64,000 nt of DNA, taken from NCBI RefSeq assembly GCF_013359905.1, contig NZ_JABMCC010000111.1:124001-188000 (forward strand), in the 5' to 3' direction. The position numbers and the translations under genes were made by a program. The notes under the pieces are model-generated. The model saw only the letters and a program-made list of their open reading frames with translations, was not told the origin of the DNA and made no database searches. Source of the DNA: Paenibacillus taichungensis. Lineage in GTDB: Bacteria > Bacillota > Bacilli > Paenibacillales > Paenibacillaceae. Of the stretch, positions 61,498 to 64,000 are shown piece after piece. Each line of letters starts with the position of its first letter. Position 1 is the first letter of the stretch.

Positions 61498-62418
61498 TTA
61501 TTTTTCGGAAATGGCTCCGGATGTGCGTGGTTTATAGAGGTTTAGCTCCATATCCAGGTTCTCATCCTCATGTGCTTCTGCACTGCTATTCAATTCCTTA
61601 TCCGAATCGGTGTGTCCCGCATAGGGGCGATCACTGCGAGAAGGCGTTCCTGTCAGGCTGAAGCCAGAGATGAACAGAATGAGTTGCAATCCCAATGCGT
61701 AGGGAGCAGCAGCCAGTCCAATCAGATGAAGTAGGGAGCACATGGCAATTAGCGTAACAAGTGCTCTGGTTACTGTGCCCGATGAACCCTGTCTTGGGCT
61801 GGACCAGAGCAAATAACCATAGAACACCGTGATGATCAAAGAAACGAAGCGTATCCATGGCAAAGCATCGAACCAGGAATGCCAGAAAGGATACAACAGA
61901 CCTTGTTGACGAAACACAAAATCAGCGATCAGGTACAGTACAGCCGCGACAGCGGCAGGTTCAGCAGCTGGACGAATGACATTCCAGATTGATTTTCCCC
62001 AATGGTCAGGATGTGCGTATCGATTCAATTCATCAGACAATGCTGCACTCTCTCGTTCCAGAGCCCTGTGCATCAATGCGAGACGAGCGGGATCAACATC
62101 GATGATACAGCTGCGGATCTGATCCTGAAGCTGTGGAGACAGATGCACTGCGGCTCTGCAGGATAGCATGGCCGTTAATAATTCATGATGTTCATGTTCC
62201 GTAAGGGCAATATTCCGATGTTCTTTGGCTGTGAGTTGTCCCAATAGGGTGGTACTTATGTATAATGTATCTCGTATCGCGTGCATTCGTCTGTCACGGC
62301 TTCGTCTGACCTCAGTTGCTGACCATATGTAGAGTCCAAGCAGCACAGCGATCATTCCGAGTAGTACCGCCACGAAGCCCGGATATGAGAATAGAGCAAG
62401 CATCCAGCGTTGAAGCAC
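61498..62418 (-). CDS. Unknown membrane protein
   Basis: 306 residues. One N-terminal transmembrane helix (SYPGFVAVLLGMIAVLLGLY), a soluble, helical region of about 110 residues, then three to four helices and a charged, acidic C-terminal tail. GTG start 62418 follows AAAGGAGG; an upstream frame to 62559 is not supported. I recognise no family. Confidence 0.72.
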   Translation of the reverse strand: MLQRWMLALFSYPGFVAVLLGMIAVLLGLYIWSATEVRRSRDRRMHAIRDTLYISTTLLGQLTAKEHRNIALTEHEHHELLTAMLSCRAAVHLSPQLQDQIRSCIIDVDPARLALMHRALERESAALSDELNRYAHPDHWGKSIWNVIRPAAEPAAVAAVLYLIADFVFRQQGLLYPFWHSWFDALPWIRFVSLIITVFYGYLLWSSPRQGSSGTVTRALVTLIAMCSLLHLIGLAAAPYALGLQLILFISGFSLTGTPSRSDRPYAGHTDSDKELNSSAEAHEDENLDMELNLYKPRTSGAISEK

Positions 62419-62634
62419 AATGGTTCCTCCTTTGCAAAAACTGTAGTGTAGCATGAAACACGGTTCACATAAGCTTTCTCTCACTATTACACAGGAATTG
62501 CGTGAATTCAAGCAGGAACAGTAGGAATTTACTGTTATAAGAAGGACCTGAGCACCCAAGCAAAGAAGATGTAATTTCCATGAATTTTAAATTCTGCACA
62601 TAATCATTGGTTTAATAGGAAAGGAGCATGATCT

Positions 62635-63048
62635 ATGGACCAGATCCACATTGAACATACACCGCCCTCAGCAGCAGAATACCTAGCGTTACGGAAAAGC
62701 GCAGGTCTTAGTGCGATGAGCAAGGAGGGGGCGGAGATTGGGCTGCCCAATAGTCTTTTTGCCGTATGTCTGCGTGAAGAGAATGAAATCGTAGGCATGG
62801 GCCGGGTCATCGGGGACGGAGGTTGCTTCTTTCAGGTGGTGGATATCGCCGTGCGCCCGGACCAGCAGGGAAGAGGATATGGCAAATTGATCATGAGCGA
62901 GATCATGAATTATTTGCGTGCACATGTGCCTGCTCGTGGCTTGGTAAGCCTGTTGGCTGATGTCCCTGCCGATCGTCTGTACGCTCAATTTGGCTTCACC
63001 TACACCAGTCCGAAATCGGAAGGTATGTGGTGGAGGCAAGGGGAATAG
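62635..63048 (+). CDS. GNAT N-acetyltransferase
   Basis: 137-residue GNAT enzyme, with the acetyl-CoA loop RPDQQGRGYGKLIMSEIM and the C-terminal LYAQFGFTYTSP. Related to small ElaA/YjdJ-like acetyltransferases. Substrate unknown. Start ATG 62635 after AAAGGAGC. Confidence 0.88.
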   Translation: MDQIHIEHTPPSAAEYLALRKSAGLSAMSKEGAEIGLPNSLFAVCLREENEIVGMGRVIGDGGCFFQVVDIAVRPDQQGRGYGKLIMSEIMNYLRAHVPARGLVSLLADVPADRLYAQFGFTYTSPKSEGMWWRQGE

Positions 63049-63131
63049 GGCAGGAATAAATCGCAGTTCGTTGTAAAGTGAAATGAGGGAAGTATGTATA
63101 ACCTCAAACTAATATGAAGTAATTGATGCTG

Positions 63132-63152
63132 AGCCGCATATGCGGCTTTTTT
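63132..63152 (+). terminator. Terminator after acetyltransferase
   Basis: AGCCGC-ATAT-GCGGCT stem-loop and six T. Confidence 0.85.
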
Positions 63153-63313
63153 AGTATGGAGTAAGAGCTGGAAGAGATTTTTTCACAATGGTTTACAAGT
63201 AGGTGAAGACGGTTTAAGATGGCGTGAGCCGTTTAAGGTATATAACAATGGGATTAAGTATTAAAATAACGGTAAGTTGACAAGATGATATCTACTGAAA
63301 AGAGGGATTTGAT

Positions 63314-63946
63314 ATGAAAGTTGCCATTTTTGGAGCAACCGGAGCGATTGGAAAGACGATACTATGGGAGTTAATGGACCGTGGACATGAGGTAACGGCG
63401 ATTGTTCGTGATCCTTCGAAGGTGGAGATGGAGCATGAGCGTTTGCGTGTGGTACAGGGGGATTTGCTTAACCCAGACCAGGTTGCCGATTTTACAGCAG
63501 GACAGGAAGCTGTTGTGAGTGCCTATGGACCGAAGTTTGGTGCGGAGGAAGAGATGCTGGAAGTTACACGTTCATTAATTGAGGGTGTTCGCCGTGCAAA
63601 AGCAGGACGTTTGGTTGTTGTTGGCGGAGCAGGAAGCTTACTTACGGATTCTGGAGAAATGCTGATGGACACACCAGGATTCCCTGAAGAAGTTAAACCA
63701 CTAGCGAAGGCTCATGTCGATGCGTATAACCTGATCGAGGCATCGGATATTAACTGGACTTACATGAGTCCTGCGGCTACGATCACAACAGGAAGACGGA
63801 CAGGCCTATTCCGGGTTGGTATGAATCGTGTGATTACAGATGATCTTGGAGAGAGTTCGATTTCCGTTGGTGATTTTGCAGCGGCATTGGTGGATGAGCT
63901 GGACGATCCGCAATTTATTCAATCCCGCTTTACAGTAGGTTATTAA
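63314..63946 (+). CDS. NAD(P)H-binding SDR protein (YwnB/NmrA-like)
   Basis: 210 residues of atypical short-chain dehydrogenase type. Dinucleotide-binding FGATGAIGKTI at the start, VVQGDLLNPDQV, VVVGGAGSL and WTYMSPAATI. Similar to YwnB/DUF-type NAD(P)H-binding proteins; may be a flavin or quinone reductase. ATG 63314 follows GAGGGA. It is the last gene; the window ends 54 bases later. Confidence 0.87.
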   Translation: MKVAIFGATGAIGKTILWELMDRGHEVTAIVRDPSKVEMEHERLRVVQGDLLNPDQVADFTAGQEAVVSAYGPKFGAEEEMLEVTRSLIEGVRRAKAGRLVVVGGAGSLLTDSGEMLMDTPGFPEEVKPLAKAHVDAYNLIEASDINWTYMSPAATITTGRRTGLFRVGMNRVITDDLGESSISVGDFAAALVDELDDPQFIQSRFTVGY

Positions 63947-64000
63947 GAGTTGTAGGTAAGCTAGCAATATTTCTGTGAATTTCCGAAGAGACCCCCGGGG

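Noticed and set aside
1-64000. CRISPR arrays, transposases, phage genes, toxin-antitoxin or defence islands
   Set aside because: No regularly spaced repeats, no transposase or integrase motifs, and no recognisable defence proteins were seen.

Overview
The window reads as the chromosome of a Gram-positive, low-to-mid GC Bacillales bacterium, most probably Paenibacillus. Supporting signs are strong AGGAGG-type ribosome binding sites with frequent GTG and TTG starts, SigmaA-like promoters, lipobox lipoproteins, an S-layer-homology protein, a secreted PL11 pectin lyase, a MurG paralogue, CcdC, and tandem-glycine-riboswitch and PhoP-box style control. The genus is inferred from gene content; no rRNA or other marker is present. 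There are no tRNA or rRNA genes, CRISPR arrays, insertion sequences or phage genes. Everything looks chromosomal.

Layout. 1-5.1 kb: a sensor kinase, a sugar-nucleotide dehydratase overlapping a MurG-like glycosyltransferase and a tiny membrane ORF, and a secreted four-repeat Ig-like protein. 5.2-11.9 kb: a dense same-strand run of small, poorly characterised genes (GrpB, DUF2809, GNAT, DUF952, DinB-like, phosphatase, DUF2785), followed by the 5-oxoprolinase set pxpB-pxpC-pxpA, in which pxpC carries an apparent one-base frameshift. 11.9-21 kb: Nudix hydrolase, FMN-binding stress protein, a secreted LysM-bearing cyclic-nucleotide phosphodiesterase/nucleotidase, an EAL protein, a chemoreceptor and an orphan ArsB pump. 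21-25.4 kb: pstSCAB behind PhoP-like boxes. 25.5-32.5 kb: a phosphotransferase, an MFS exporter, sdaAB-sdaAA under a tandem glycine riboswitch, and an ABC-2-like membrane protein with a PadR regulator. 32.6-39.2 kb: a GH13 amylase (minus strand), then a two-component system with a three-gene LanFEG-type antimicrobial-peptide exporter. 39.5-48.4 kb: a PAS-rich hybrid kinase, an ldh-like gene, an HTH/coiled-coil protein beside a Ser/Thr kinase, an Arg/Ser-rich mini-protein, map, a reductase and ccdC. 48.7-55.4 kb: a secreted unknown, a GC-rich TetR/metallo-beta-lactamase pair, an Rrf2/nitroreductase pair, an SLH protein and a lactonase. 55.5-64 kb: rhamnogalacturonan lyase, sulfate transporter sbp-cysT-cysW plus YezD, and small enzymes.

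Several modules are regulator-plus-target units whose operators can be read directly: PadR with two spaced operators, TetR with a 40-bp palindrome over its promoter, Rrf2 with a 12-bp-arm inverted repeat over a consensus promoter, and two similar CymR-like sites at sbp and yezD. The most novel-looking signals are a structured intergenic repeat present in two full copies and one partial copy, with a compensatory base change in its stem, and a structured terminator-containing leader before the sulfate transporter that I cannot assign to a known riboswitch class. I did not find an obviously new multi-gene defence or biosynthetic system.
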